Shown: one piece after another, positions 28,590-37,459 of the stretch | Position numbering within the stretch: position 1 is the first letter of the stretch | Layout: each line of letters starts with the position of its first letter | Assembly (NCBI RefSeq): GCF_024753565.1 | Contig: NZ_JANTPT010000003.1 | Coordinates: 1-64,000 of the forward strand | Direction of reading: 5' to 3' | Source: Mechercharimyces sp. CAU 1602 | GTDB lineage: Bacteria; Bacillota; Bacilli; Thermoactinomycetales; JANTPT01 | Length of the DNA stretch: 64,000 nt | Position numbers and translations under genes: made by a program | Notes under the pieces: generated by a model | What the model was told of the DNA's origin: nothing | The model's input: the letters and a program-made list of their open reading frames with translations, nothing else | The model's database searches: none

Positions 28590-30254
28590 ATGGGGAGAAC
28601 AGAAACCTCCTTCGTTAAGGGGGCTTTTATTTTAGCGATTGCCGCCTTTATCAGTAAATTATTAGGTGCGTTATATCGAATTCCATATCAAAATTTAACA
28701 GGGGATACAGGTATGTTTGTCTATCAACAGGTGTATCCCTTGTATAGCATATTATTTATTTTTGCTACCGCCGGATTCCCGGTGGCAATTTCAAAAATGG
28801 TTTCAGAAAAGTTCGCATGGGGGCAAGAGGAAGAGGCATATGCTATTTATCGTCTTTCGCTTGTACTTCTTGCTATCTTCGGGGTAATCACCTTTCTGCT
28901 GCTCTACGCAGGCGCCCCGTATATTTCCACTTGGATGGGGAGCAAAGAGATGCTTACGCTGCCGATTCGCGCGGCTGCATGGGCATTATTAGTGTTACCC
29001 GTGTTAGCAGCAATGCGTGGCTACTCTCAAGGGCAAGAAAATATGACTCCAACCGCGGTTTCACAGGTGATAGAACAACTTGTGAGGGTGATGGTTATCT
29101 TACTGCTCTCGTGGTGGATGATGGACAATGGTTACGGAGTCGTGTATGCAGGGGCAGGAGCATTATTTGCTCCTTTCATCGGTGCATCTTGTGCTCTGTT
29201 GCTTTTGGGATGGATGCGAACCCGAACGGGAGAGCGTCTTCGTTTACAGGGATGGAAACATCAACTTCGTATCAATGGATCGTTTTCACGACGTCGTGTC
29301 GCTCGTGAATTGGTGCAGCTATCGCTCCCTATCTGTCTTGGATCGCTGGCACTTCCTTTGTATGGTGTCATTGATTCCTTTACTGTTGCCAATTTCTTAA
29401 TATATAGTGGGTGGGAACCGGCGCAAGCGATAGCAGTAAAAGGGGTTTTTGATCGCGGGCAACCATTGATTCAATTTGGTTCATTTTTTGCGGGGGCACT
29501 GGCGCTATCAGTTGTTCCAGCCGTTGCAAAAGCACGTGCGGAAGGCGAAGGGAAACGAGCAGAGGGTGCAGGCAGAACAGCGATGCGTCTTACGATGATG
29601 CTAGGATTACCGGCGGCAGTAGGGTTGTCACTGGTGGCACAACCGGTGAATGTGATGTTGTATGAAAATAGAGAAGGATCTTTGGCATTGGGCATTCTTT
29701 CTTTCTCCATTATACTGGCCGCCTTAACGATGGTTTCGACGGCCATCCTTCAGGGTTACGGTGAGGTAAGGCGTCCCGCGTGGTATCTGTTAGTGGGAGT
29801 AGGGTCTAAAGTGATCCTAAACTTTTTCCTTGTACCGTTATGGGGAATTGAGGGAGCAGCGGTTGCAACCATATTAGGATATGGAGTGACAACAGTACTA
29901 AACCTACGATGGTTAGGGAGAGCGGTACAAGCCCCTGTATTTGATTGGGGAGAAAAGAAGAAAGGGATATTGCTTGCACTGTCAGCTATGATTGTTGTGG
30001 TGGGGGTAGTCGTTCTAGGAGGGGATATGCTGGTAGCAGATGCATCCAATCGACTGGGGATGTCATTAATTTCACTGGTGGCTGTGTTCTCTGGTGCTCT
30101 TATCTACCCATTCGTGTTGTTCCGTTGTAAGGCGATTACACGAGCTGATTTGCTACGGCTATCGGCTGGGAAACAAGAACGCCTCCTTCCACGTCTGGAA
30201 AAGTGGGGTCTTATAGAGAAAGAAAATGAAAAGAACAGTGATGGTTCATTATAG
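28590..30254 (+). CDS. MurJ/SpoVB-family lipid flippase-like membrane protein (YabM-like)
   Basis: A 554-residue MOP-superfamily (polysaccharide exporter) protein with about 14 predicted membrane helices. The opening SFVKGAFILAIAAFISKLLG and YRIPYQNLTGDTGMF are typical of the YabM/SpoVB/YtgP group, which moves wall precursors or related lipids across the membrane. B. subtilis yabM lies at the same position. AGGAG precedes the ATG. The C-terminal 40 residues are cytoplasmic and charged. Confidence 0.88.
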   Translation: MGRTETSFVKGAFILAIAAFISKLLGALYRIPYQNLTGDTGMFVYQQVYPLYSILFIFATAGFPVAISKMVSEKFAWGQEEEAYAIYRLSLVLLAIFGVITFLLLYAGAPYISTWMGSKEMLTLPIRAAAWALLVLPVLAAMRGYSQGQENMTPTAVSQVIEQLVRVMVILLLSWWMMDNGYGVVYAGAGALFAPFIGASCALLLLGWMRTRTGERLRLQGWKHQLRINGSFSRRRVARELVQLSLPICLGSLALPLYGVIDSFTVANFLIYSGWEPAQAIAVKGVFDRGQPLIQFGSFFAGALALSVVPAVAKARAEGEGKRAEGAGRTAMRLTMMLGLPAAVGLSLVAQPVNVMLYENREGSLALGILSFSIILAALTMVSTAILQGYGEVRRPAWYLLVGVGSKVILNFFLVPLWGIEGAAVATILGYGVTTVLNLRWLGRAVQAPVFDWGEKKKGILLALSAMIVVVGVVVLGGDMLVADASNRLGMSLISLVAVFSGALIYPFVLFRCKAITRADLLRLSAGKQERLLPRLEKWGLIEKENEKNSDGSL

Positions 30255-30275
30255 GATGAAGAGGGAGGGAATAGC

Positions 30276-31742
30276 ATGATCGCTAAAGTTACGATAGTAG
30301 GTCTTGGCTCTGGAGATGAACATGATTTGAGTTTAGCCATGTTTCGGCGGTTGCAACAAGCAGATACCGTTTACGTACGAACGGCGGATCACCCTATTAC
30401 AGCATGGTTACAAATGGAAGGTATCTCGATGCAAGCGCTGGATGAAGTTTATGAGAAGCATGATGATTTCGCTTCGGTTTATCAGGAGATTGCGGATCTC
30501 TTGATGAAGAAAGCGAATGATGAGAAGGCAGAGGTGATATACGCTGTGCCGGGTCATCCTATGGTAGCGGAGCAGAGTGTACAACTTTTGCTGCAACAAG
30601 GAGATCAGCATGGAGTTCAAGTAGAAGTGGTTGGGGGTCATAGCTTCCTTGATGCTGCCTTTGCTCGTCTACAGTTTGATCCGATCGAAGGATTTCAGAT
30701 GTTGGATGCGTCCCACCTGGAGAGTGAACGGATTGATCCTGCTTTGCATCAAATCTTTTGTCAAGTGTACGATGGGCTGACAGCTTCGGAAGTGAAGCTA
30801 TCGTTAATGGAACATATGCCAGATGATACAGTGGTTCAAGTGGCATCTAGTTTAGGGATAGAGGGTGAGGAAAGGATTTTAACGGTCCCCTTGTATGAAT
30901 TAGATCGTATTGATTCATGGGATAATCGCACGATTATTTATGTAGCTCCGCAGCGAAATGAACAGGTATTATATCGTAGGTTTGACTTTTTAACGGCTGT
31001 GATTGCACACTTGCGAGGACCAGATGGGTGTCCATGGGATCAAGAGCAGACACACGAAAGTTTACGCCCGTACTTATTGGAGGAAGCATACGAATTCCTC
31101 GAAGCCATTGCAGAGGATGATCCAGAGCAGATGGCAGATGAGTTAGGGGATGTTTTGTTACAAGTGCTGCTACACGCTCAGATCGGTGCAGAGGAAGGCA
31201 CGTTTGATATCGGTGATGTGATAGAATGCTTATCAGCCAAAATGATTCGTCGCCATCCCCATGTGTTTGCGGAAGGTGAAGCTAAAAATGCCGACGAGGT
31301 ACTGTACAATTGGGAGCAGTTGAAGCAAGCGGAGAAAGAAGGGGTTGAAAAGAAAGAATCCTCACTTCTAGATGGGATTCCGAAAACATTCCCAGCGATT
31401 CAGCGTGCACTAAAACTACATAAACGAATGGCAAAAGTAGGGTTTGATTGGGATAGCGCGGATGAGATCCGACCGAAGCTGCTGGAGGAATTGGACGAGC
31501 TATATGAAGCTGAGGGGGAAGAGGAGCAGGAGAAAGAGATGGGCGATCTCTTGTTTGTCGTTCTAGCCATCGCACATCATTTAGGTGTAGATGCGGAACA
31601 AGCCTTATTATCCACTTGTCGTAAGGTAACTTATCGCTTTGCTCATATTGAACAGCAAGCAAAAGAGGAAGATATTGATTTGTCAGATGCTTCCATAGCA
31701 CAGATGGATCAATGGTGGGATGAAGCGAAAGCACAGGAGTAA
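30276..31742 (+). CDS. yabN: YabN: tetrapyrrole methylase-like domain fused to MazG nucleotide pyrophosphohydrolase
   Basis: A 488-residue fusion. The N-terminal 225 residues form a SAM methyltransferase-like fold (GLGSGDEHDLS; YAVPGHPMVAEQSVQLL). The C-terminal MazG domain (residues about 230-488) has LRGPDGCPWDQEQTHESL and the acidic EEAYEFLEAI and DELGDVLLQVLLH motifs that bind metal. MazG hydrolyses NTPs to NMP and pyrophosphate. What the methylase-like half does is unknown. The ATG follows GAGGGAGGG. Confidence 0.93.
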   Translation: MIAKVTIVGLGSGDEHDLSLAMFRRLQQADTVYVRTADHPITAWLQMEGISMQALDEVYEKHDDFASVYQEIADLLMKKANDEKAEVIYAVPGHPMVAEQSVQLLLQQGDQHGVQVEVVGGHSFLDAAFARLQFDPIEGFQMLDASHLESERIDPALHQIFCQVYDGLTASEVKLSLMEHMPDDTVVQVASSLGIEGEERILTVPLYELDRIDSWDNRTIIYVAPQRNEQVLYRRFDFLTAVIAHLRGPDGCPWDQEQTHESLRPYLLEEAYEFLEAIAEDDPEQMADELGDVLLQVLLHAQIGAEEGTFDIGDVIECLSAKMIRRHPHVFAEGEAKNADEVLYNWEQLKQAEKEGVEKKESSLLDGIPKTFPAIQRALKLHKRMAKVGFDWDSADEIRPKLLEELDELYEAEGEEEQEKEMGDLLFVVLAIAHHLGVDAEQALLSTCRKVTYRFAHIEQQAKEEDIDLSDASIAQMDQWWDEAKAQE

Positions 31743-31854
31743 CGGGTAGGGGCAGGGATTTCTCGTTCTATCTCGAAACTTATAGACAATCGCTCTACTA
31801 GACGTAGGTTTTGTATAAAGTTAGCTTAAACAGAAAAGAAAAGGTGAAGTGAAG

Positions 31855-32118
31855 ATGCGGTTAGACAAGTATTTAAAGGTTTCTCGCCTCATTAAAAGGC
31901 GGACGCTAGCAAAAGAAGTGTGTGACAAAGGTCGAGTCGAAGTGAATGGAAAGCAGGCTAAGGCTGGTGTTGATGTGCGGATTGGCGATGAAATCCGCAT
32001 CCGTTTTGGACACAAACGGATTACGATCCGCGTTGAATCCTTGCAGGAAAAGGTAAGGAAAGAGGAATCCCCTACCTTATATACGCTCTTACACGAAGAA
32101 AATATCGCTTCGTCATAG
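31855..32118 (+). CDS. rqcP: RqcP (YabO), S4-domain ribosome quality-control factor
   Basis: An 87-residue S4 RNA-binding protein that works with RqcH to add alanine tails on stalled 50S-nascent chain complexes. MRLDKYLKVSRLIKRRTLAK is almost the B. subtilis sequence. Start is ATG 31855 with AAGGTG 8 bases upstream; GTG 31849 is the in-frame alternative. It begins the sporulation cluster that continues with yabP and yabQ. Confidence 0.94.
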   Translation: MRLDKYLKVSRLIKRRTLAKEVCDKGRVEVNGKQAKAGVDVRIGDEIRIRFGHKRITIRVESLQEKVRKEESPTLYTLLHEENIASS

Positions 32119-32187
32119 AATGTACGCTTGATCAGTTCTATCTCCATCCCCTTGTCCATATGATAAGAGCAAAAGGAGGGACAAGGG

Positions 32188-32484
32188 ATGGAAGAAGAAA
32201 TCTATGTGAGTAGTAGTAGCCGACACGAGATTGCGATGGTAAACAGAAACACCTTGGAAGTTACGGGTGTGACCAGTGTAGAGAGCTTTGATAGTGAGGA
32301 GTTTCTCCTAAATACAGAGTATGGCTATCTAGGGATTCGTGGCGACGAGCTGCATATTAAAAATCTAGATTTAGCCGAGGGAAGTGTATCGATTGAGGGG
32401 AACTTCTACGAAATGAGCTACCTTGATGATGGAATGGCACGCTCAGAGAAAGTGAAAGGTATGTTTGGAAGGTTATTCCGGTGA
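32188..32484 (+). CDS. yabP: Sporulation protein YabP
   Basis: A 98-residue YabP/YqfC-family protein (beta-rich, SSRHEIAMVNRNTLEVTGV and VESFDSEEFLL). In B. subtilis yabP is a sigma-E gene required for normal sporulation, probably in coat or cortex assembly from the mother cell. AAGGAGGG precedes the ATG. It overlaps yabQ by 4 bases. Confidence 0.92.
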   Translation: MEEEIYVSSSSRHEIAMVNRNTLEVTGVTSVESFDSEEFLLNTEYGYLGIRGDELHIKNLDLAEGSVSIEGNFYEMSYLDDGMARSEKVKGMFGRLFR

Positions 32485-33053
32485 CACTATCCACACAGTG
32501 GATCACGCTCTTATGCATGATCGGTTCGGGTTGGATGATGGGTGTGATCTGGGATGGATATCGGGTATTAATCCACCGCTTCTCGTTACGAGGATGGACG
32601 ATCACGGTCGTGGATATTATGTATTGGCTCGTCTGTGTATCCCTTGTTTTTAGTCTCCTCTTTTATAGTAATTGGGGGCAGTTGCGCGTCTATGTGTTTG
32701 TGGCTGTGATCGGAGGGTATACAATCTATCAATACTGGTTTAGCGCGACTGCGTTTCATGTGATGAAGCGAACCTTTGCCATGATCGAGCTGATTTTTTA
32801 TCAGTTTGTGCGTATGCTGGTCATGGTGATCGGTGGCCCGATATATTGGCTGTGGGTATTGGTTGTTTCTCTGTTGTCCTGGTTATGGCGCCTGGCTCGC
32901 TCCATTGCGACTATTGTGTGGCGCTTGTTGTCACCGTTACTCAGGTGGATGGCGAGTCCACTCGCTCCACTTATCCGCTGGTTGAATAGGATGGCGCGTC
33001 TAGCGTGGGGGAGGGTGAAGAGGATGAGAGACTGGTTATTTTCAAAAAGGTAA
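32481..33053 (+). CDS. yabQ: Sporulation membrane protein YabQ
   Basis: A 190-residue protein with about five hydrophobic helices in the first 140 residues and a basic C-terminus. Members of this family are needed for cortex formation and sit in the outer forespore membrane in B. subtilis. The GTG start at 32481 overlaps the yabP stop, and GGAAGG lies 8 bases upstream. Confidence 0.88.
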   Translation: MTLSTQWITLLCMIGSGWMMGVIWDGYRVLIHRFSLRGWTITVVDIMYWLVCVSLVFSLLFYSNWGQLRVYVFVAVIGGYTIYQYWFSATAFHVMKRTFAMIELIFYQFVRMLVMVIGGPIYWLWVLVVSLLSWLWRLARSIATIVWRLLSPLLRWMASPLAPLIRWLNRMARLAWGRVKRMRDWLFSKR

Positions 33054-33059
33054 AGGGTG

Positions 33060-33452
33060 ATGGTATTGAAACGTTCACAACATCCAGATGAACCCCATAT
33101 CGTCTCGTTCGAGACACGTCGCTCTTCGGAAGAGCCTGCTGCGAAAAAGCCGCAGGCCAAGAAGCGTGTGCTAGCCCCGGGGGTTAAACGTCGCCGCCGT
33201 CTCTGGTTAGCTATCATGGTGGTTTTTATTCTGTGGAGCGGTGGAGAAATCATCTATCAATCGTTTAAAGTACAGGCAAAAGAGCAAGAGTATGCAAAGG
33301 TGGAAGAAGAGTTTGCCCAGTTGAAAGCGGAACGAAAAAAGTTAGAAAAAGAAGTGGAACGCTTACAGACGGATGAGTATATGATGTATCTCGCACGAAA
33401 GTTTGGTTACAAACTGCCAGGGGAAGAAACATATGCGGAACCAGAACGGTAA
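33060..33452 (+). CDS. divIC: Cell-division protein DivIC (FtsB-like)
   Basis: A 130-residue bitopic protein: a basic cytoplasmic N-terminus ending in KRRRR, one membrane helix (LWLAIMVVFILWSGGEIIY, about residues 47-65), an extracellular leucine-zipper-like coiled coil and the conserved DEYMMYLARKFGYKLPGE segment. It partners with FtsL and DivIB in the divisome. The start may be GTG 33057 or ATG 33060. Confidence 0.92.
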   Translation: MVLKRSQHPDEPHIVSFETRRSSEEPAAKKPQAKKRVLAPGVKRRRRLWLAIMVVFILWSGGEIIYQSFKVQAKEQEYAKVEEEFAQLKAERKKLEKEVERLQTDEYMMYLARKFGYKLPGEETYAEPER

Positions 33453-33460
33453 GGACGAGT

Positions 33461-33500
33461 AAACCGACTGTTTGGTTATAGGACAAGCAGCCGGTTTTAT
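33461..33500 (+). terminator. Terminator of the yabP-divIC unit
   Basis: An inverted repeat with one mismatch (33461-33470 with about 33488-33496), followed by a T-rich tail. Confidence 0.6.
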
Positions 33501-33548
33501 TTGTGTGTATGTGAGGATATAATGATAGAAAAAAACTCGCGTTTTTCC

Positions 33549-33578
33549 TTGACTTGTTCTCTACATTCTGTGTATAAT
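33549..33578 (+). promoter_or_regulatory. Promoter of the tRNA-Met pair
   Basis: TTGACT (33549-33554), 18 bases, TATAAT (33573-33578), starting transcription about 15 bases before the first tRNA. Confidence 0.85.
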
Positions 33579-33598
33579 AGTCCTTGTGACACAGACGG

Positions 33599-33674
<76 letters not shown>

Positions 33675-33710
33675 AAACCGAGTAAGAGGATCACTTCTTA
33701 CTATTCTTAT

Positions 33711-33787
33711 GGCGGCGTAGCTCAACTGGTTAGAGCGTACGGTTCATACCCGTGAGGCTAGGGGTTCGAGTCCCTTCGCCGCTACCA
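33711..33787 (+). tRNA. Elongator tRNA-Met (anticodon CAT)
   Basis: A 77-base tRNA with encoded CCA. The acceptor GGCGGCG pairs with CGCCGCT (G1-U72 wobble, as in B. subtilis tRNA-Met). The anticodon loop is TTCATAC with an ACGG/CCGT stem, unlike the initiator. Confidence 0.94.
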
Positions 33788-33800
33788 TAGGAAGCAAGGG

Positions 33801-33854
33801 GAAGGCGTGGGGCAACCTTCGTACTGCGAGGGTATTTGCTAGCGCCTTCTTTTT
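33801..33854 (+). terminator. Terminator of the tRNA operon
   Basis: A long stem: 33801-33807 pairs with 33843-33849, with further inner pairing (ACCTTCG with CGAGGGT), followed by T5. It ends just before the DUF402 gene. Confidence 0.85.
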
Positions 33855-33883
33855 CATATTCATGACGAGGGGTAGGAGGTATT

Positions 33884-34366
33884 GTGGATGTTACGATTAA
33901 AAAGATTAAGTTTACAACTATTAATAAAACATACACAGAAGAAGTACGGGATTGGCGTGGCCGACACTGCTTCGCAACGCAATATCCTAATCCGGATGGT
34001 AAACGGATCTTCCTCACCTATTACTTTGTAAAAAAAGGATATACGATTTCAAAAGTGTTTGATCGCACTGGTAAATTTCTGTATTTTTATTGCGATGTCA
34101 TGGATATGAGACAAACAAGTCGTTTACGCTATGTGATGGTGGATTTGTTATTAGACCTCATCATATATCCGGATGGGCGTTATCATGTGATCGATATCGA
34201 TGAGTTTGCTGTTTCAATCGAGAAGGGGCAATTGAAAAAAAGGCAGCAGGTACACGCATTAAAGACATTACATAAGATGATTCAGTTACATATGAAGCGC
34301 GCACTTATACCAGTAGATTTACATAAAATCCAAATGCATCCACTAGGTCCGTCGCCATCAGAGTGA
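33884..34366 (+). CDS. DUF402-domain protein
   Basis: A 160-residue DUF402 protein. Conserved features: KRIFLTYYFVKKGYTISKVFD, FLYFYCDVMD, and the acidic DLLLDLIIYPDGRYHVIDIDE stretch that would bind metal. Related proteins of Firmicutes (for example Staphylococcus Sav1835) hydrolyse nucleoside tri/diphosphates, so a phosphatase role is possible but not shown here. GTG start after TAGGAGG. It lies between tRNA-Met and spoIIE, a place taken by tRNA-Glu in B. subtilis. Confidence 0.75.
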   Translation: MDVTIKKIKFTTINKTYTEEVRDWRGRHCFATQYPNPDGKRIFLTYYFVKKGYTISKVFDRTGKFLYFYCDVMDMRQTSRLRYVMVDLLLDLIIYPDGRYHVIDIDEFAVSIEKGQLKKRQQVHALKTLHKMIQLHMKRALIPVDLHKIQMHPLGPSPSE

Positions 34367-34459
34367 TATACAGCATGGGATTCCTAATGTTACTGTCGAC
34401 TCGTGCATAGGTGAAGAAGGGCCTATGCCGTGTATAACCCTAGTGTTCTTCTGAATATC

Positions 34460-34488
34460 GCCCCGTTCCGTAGGGAATCGGGTCTTTT
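34460..34488 (+). terminator. Terminator after the DUF402 gene
   Basis: CCCGTTCC pairs with GGAA and CGGG across one bulged base, then T7. A second hairpin without a T run (arms 34405-34411 and 34422-34428) lies upstream. The rest of 34367-34690 holds no supported gene. Confidence 0.75.
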
Positions 34489-34540
34489 TTTGTGTGTGGA
34501 TAAAAAGAAATATGAGAGGAAAGTATGGGAGATCTTCGAA

Positions 34541-34764
34541 ACTTTTGTCGTTTTCTTCCCCTTTCTATAGCGCCTCGACAAGGTCATACAGGGAAGCCGC
34601 TCATATGTGTACGAACTTAGGGGAGCGCATGTTTGTACTTGGGATAAAGACAAAGAAGCAAATACGCGTAACAACAAGGAGAAACGACGCTTTATAAATT
34701 GTCGGAAGATTTTTTTAATAACACAGGCATTACGACAAACTTATCTATATGCCCCCGTTATAAT
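34541..34764 (+). promoter_or_regulatory. spoIIE control region with Spo0A-like boxes
   Basis: TATAAT at 34759-34764 is the only clear -10 before spoIIE, and no good -35 lies 17 bases upstream. Spo0A-like boxes (core TTGTCG) appear at about 34543-34553, 34574-34582 (minus), 34698-34708 and 34731-34739 (minus); the last covers the -35 region. In B. subtilis spoIIE has a sigma-A promoter with 21-base spacing that needs Spo0A~P. The arrangement here fits that. Confidence 0.55.
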
Positions 34765-34803
34765 GAGTGGCACACCGAAAAAAAACGGGGGTGCCGAAAA
34801 ATT

Positions 34804-37272
34804 ATGATGAGTATGACTCAATGGCTAGAGAGAATCGGTTTTAGTTCTAACGGTGAAGTTGTGATGGCGAGTAAGTGGAGACGGGGAAGTGGACTTTGGA
34901 TGCGGCAATGGATGTACTCATGGAATGTACCGATGTTGCTGATGGGCTTCTTGTTGGGAAGAGCGATGATTATGGATGTGGTTTCTCCTTTTGCCGTCGC
35001 TTTTGTGGCAGTACTCTTTCACGTAGGGACACGCTTTTGGCCGTTGGCTATGCTCGCCTGTATGGGAGGGGCGCTTACTTACTCAATAGAGCATGCGGGT
35101 TGGATGACAGGATTACTTCTTACTCTGGTAGGGGTACAAAAGGGGTTGATGCTGATAGGGCGGGGACGCATCAATGACTTGCCACTGGTGGTCATTGTTG
35201 CAACAAGTGCGGCTCATGTATTGATGCTTTCGCTAGAAGGTTGGACAAGCTATAGTGCGCTGCTGGCCATGGCGGATGTGCTTCTAAGTGTGATTCTCAC
35301 CTTAATTTTTTTGCAATCATTACCCTTCTTTACAGCGCGTAGGAGACAGATGAAACTACGCAATGAAGAGATGATCAGCTTAGTGATTCTTGTTAGCTCT
35401 GTACTGACAGGGGCGATGGCATGGGAATGGCAAGGGATATCTGTGGCCCATATTTTAGCACAGTACATGATCTTGATATTGGCACTTGTGGGAGGTGCGA
35501 TGGTTGGGGCGGCAGTAGGGGTGGTTGCGGGAACGATATTGTGTTTATCCCAACCACAAGCTGTATATCAGATTAGTCTCTTAGCGTTTGCGGGAATGCT
35601 AGCAGGTTTATTTAAAGAAGGGAAGAGGTGGGGGGTGGCCCTCGGATTTATATTAGGTAGTTCTATGCTTGCTCTGTACGGGACTGGAGCGACGGAGGTG
35701 TGGCTCTCTTTACTTGAGACCGGGGTGGCTGTCTCGCTCTTTTTGCTGACACCTACATCTGTACTACAGAGATTGCGGAAGATGGTTCCTGGTACAGAAG
35801 AGTATCAGCAGACTCAGCAAGATTATGCGCGGCGCTTGCGGGATGTCACCTCTGCCAAGATTGAACAGTTAACTGAGCTATTTCAAGAATTAGCAGATCG
35901 GTTTCGAGAGGATGGAGGGGAATTTCGAAAACAGGATGAGGCATACATGAATCGTTTTATCTCAGCTACAGTGGATCAAACATGTCGCACCTGTCACAAG
36001 TTTGAGCAGTGTTGGGAGAAACAATTTATGAAAAGTTATCAAGGGATGTCAGATCTGATGGCGATGGTGGAAGTGGGAGGGGATCAACGCATAAAGGTTC
36101 CATGGTTTTGGGCAGAGCACTGCGTTAAAGCGCAAAAGGTGGTGGATTCAGTGCAGGAGCGCTACAACCTGTATGAACGGGACATGCAGTGGTGGGAGCG
36201 ATTGAAGGAATCCAACCGCTTGGTCTCCGATCAGTTGAGCGGGGTAGCGGAAGTGATGAAAGACTTCTCATGTGAAATCAAACAGGAGACACAAGTGCTG
36301 ACCGCGCAAGAAGGTCATATACATCAAGCGTTAGAAGAGTTAGGTTTATCTATTCAACAAGTGGAAGTATTAAGCTTAGAGGAGGGGAAAGTGGAGATTG
36401 AGGTGATTTTGCCACATGGAGATGCTTTGGATGAGTGTCGTAAGTTGGTAGCACCGTTGTTGACTGAAATTGTGGGCGAGCCGATTGCTGTTCATCGCAA
36501 AGTGGTACAGGGGCGTTCTGCAGGGGCGGTTATTACATTGGGATCAGCACAACGCTATGAAGTGAAAACGGGGGTGGCAGGAGCAGCCAAAGGAGGGCAA
36601 TTTCTTTCTGGGGACAGTTATTGCTACCTCAACTTAGGAACAGGGAAGTATGCGGTGGCGGTGAGTGATGGGATGGGAAACGGTCATCGGGCTCAACAAG
36701 AGAGTAACGCAGCTCTTCAGTTGTTACGCCGTCTTTTGACCGCAGGGATGAATGAACAAAAAGCAGTGAAGACAGTAAATTCCATGCTTAATTTACGCTC
36801 TCTCGATGAGGTGTATGCAACGGTTGATTTAGCAGTAGTCGATCTTAATACTGCAGATGCACGTTTTTTAAAGAGTGGGGGTACTCCTGGATTTATTAAA
36901 CGCGGTCGTGAGGTCCATAAGGTGGAGGCGGAGAATTTGCCAGTAGGGATTATCCAGGATATCGAAGTAGATCCAGTGCAAGCGGAGCTGGAGCCGGGTG
37001 ATTTAATCATTATGATGACGGATGGCATCTACGATGCACCGCATCATGCAGCTAATAAAGAAGCATTTATGAAAAGGTTGATTGCGGAAATTGAAACGAA
37101 GGATCCACAAGGGTTTGCTGACTGTTTGTTGGAAAAAGTGATTCGTTATCACAAAGGGGAGATTGAAGACGATATGACAGTGATCGTCGCTCGCGTCCAG
37201 CGCCATACCCCAGAGTGGACAACCATTCGTTTGCCGGGGGTGGGACCAGTTGAACGGCCACAAGCAGGTTGA
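34804..37272 (+). CDS. spoIIE: Stage II sporulation protein E (SpoIIE phosphatase)
   Basis: An 822-residue PP2C-type phosphatase that dephosphorylates SpoIIAA and so activates sigma-F in the forespore; it also interacts with FtsZ at the polar septum. About ten membrane helices lie in residues 25-320, a central regulatory/FtsZ-binding region follows, and the phosphatase domain (about 600-815) has GDSYCYLNLGTGKYAVAVSDGMGNG and MTDGIYDAP metal motifs. ATG 34804 gives the family length (827 in B. subtilis); the frame is open 35 codons further upstream across the promoter. Confidence 0.95.
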   Translation: MMSMTQWLERIGFSSNGEVVMASKWRRGSGLWMRQWMYSWNVPMLLMGFLLGRAMIMDVVSPFAVAFVAVLFHVGTRFWPLAMLACMGGALTYSIEHAGWMTGLLLTLVGVQKGLMLIGRGRINDLPLVVIVATSAAHVLMLSLEGWTSYSALLAMADVLLSVILTLIFLQSLPFFTARRRQMKLRNEEMISLVILVSSVLTGAMAWEWQGISVAHILAQYMILILALVGGAMVGAAVGVVAGTILCLSQPQAVYQISLLAFAGMLAGLFKEGKRWGVALGFILGSSMLALYGTGATEVWLSLLETGVAVSLFLLTPTSVLQRLRKMVPGTEEYQQTQQDYARRLRDVTSAKIEQLTELFQELADRFREDGGEFRKQDEAYMNRFISATVDQTCRTCHKFEQCWEKQFMKSYQGMSDLMAMVEVGGDQRIKVPWFWAEHCVKAQKVVDSVQERYNLYERDMQWWERLKESNRLVSDQLSGVAEVMKDFSCEIKQETQVLTAQEGHIHQALEELGLSIQQVEVLSLEEGKVEIEVILPHGDALDECRKLVAPLLTEIVGEPIAVHRKVVQGRSAGAVITLGSAQRYEVKTGVAGAAKGGQFLSGDSYCYLNLGTGKYAVAVSDGMGNGHRAQQESNAALQLLRRLLTAGMNEQKAVKTVNSMLNLRSLDEVYATVDLAVVDLNTADARFLKSGGTPGFIKRGREVHKVEAENLPVGIIQDIEVDPVQAELEPGDLIIMMTDGIYDAPHHAANKEAFMKRLIAEIETKDPQGFADCLLEKVIRYHKGEIEDDMTVIVARVQRHTPEWTTIRLPGVGPVERPQAG

Positions 37273-37356
37273 ACAAATAAGTGGGGGATGTAGTATCGAG
37301 AAAGGAGTGGAGCGAAAGAGAAAGCTGTTACATCTTTATGACCGATGTGTGCAAAG

Positions 37357-37386
37357 TTGATTTTTCAAAGAAAAGTAAGATACAAT
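37357..37386 (+). promoter_or_regulatory. Promoter upstream of tilS
   Basis: TTGATT (37357-37362), 18 bases, TACAAT (37381-37386), 74 bases before the tilS start. Confidence 0.65.
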
Positions 37387-37404
37387 GTGGAAAATCTATC
37401 GGCT

Positions 37405-37428
37405 ACCTGAGGGGTTCTCCCCTCAGGT
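37405..37428 (+). terminator. Hairpin in the tilS leader
   Basis: A perfect 10-bp stem (37405-37414 with 37419-37428), 4-base loop, short T run. It lies about 12 bases after the predicted tilS transcription start, so it could be the terminator of spoIIE, an attenuator, or a 5' stabilising hairpin. Confidence 0.6.
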
Positions 37429-37459
37429 TTCGTACTAGAGAGAAGGGAGTTGGGGGAAG

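Noticed and set aside
34752-34791. Inverted repeat CCCCCGTT / AACGGGGG around the spoIIE ribosome site, as a possible translation switch
   Set aside because: The left arm overlaps the predicted -10 box, so it would not be in the mRNA. Kept only as a DNA palindrome.
34494-34807. Small plus-strand frames upstream of spoIIE (34494-34697 and 34607-34807)
   Set aside because: They lie across the spoIIE control region, are not family members, and lack good ribosome sites.
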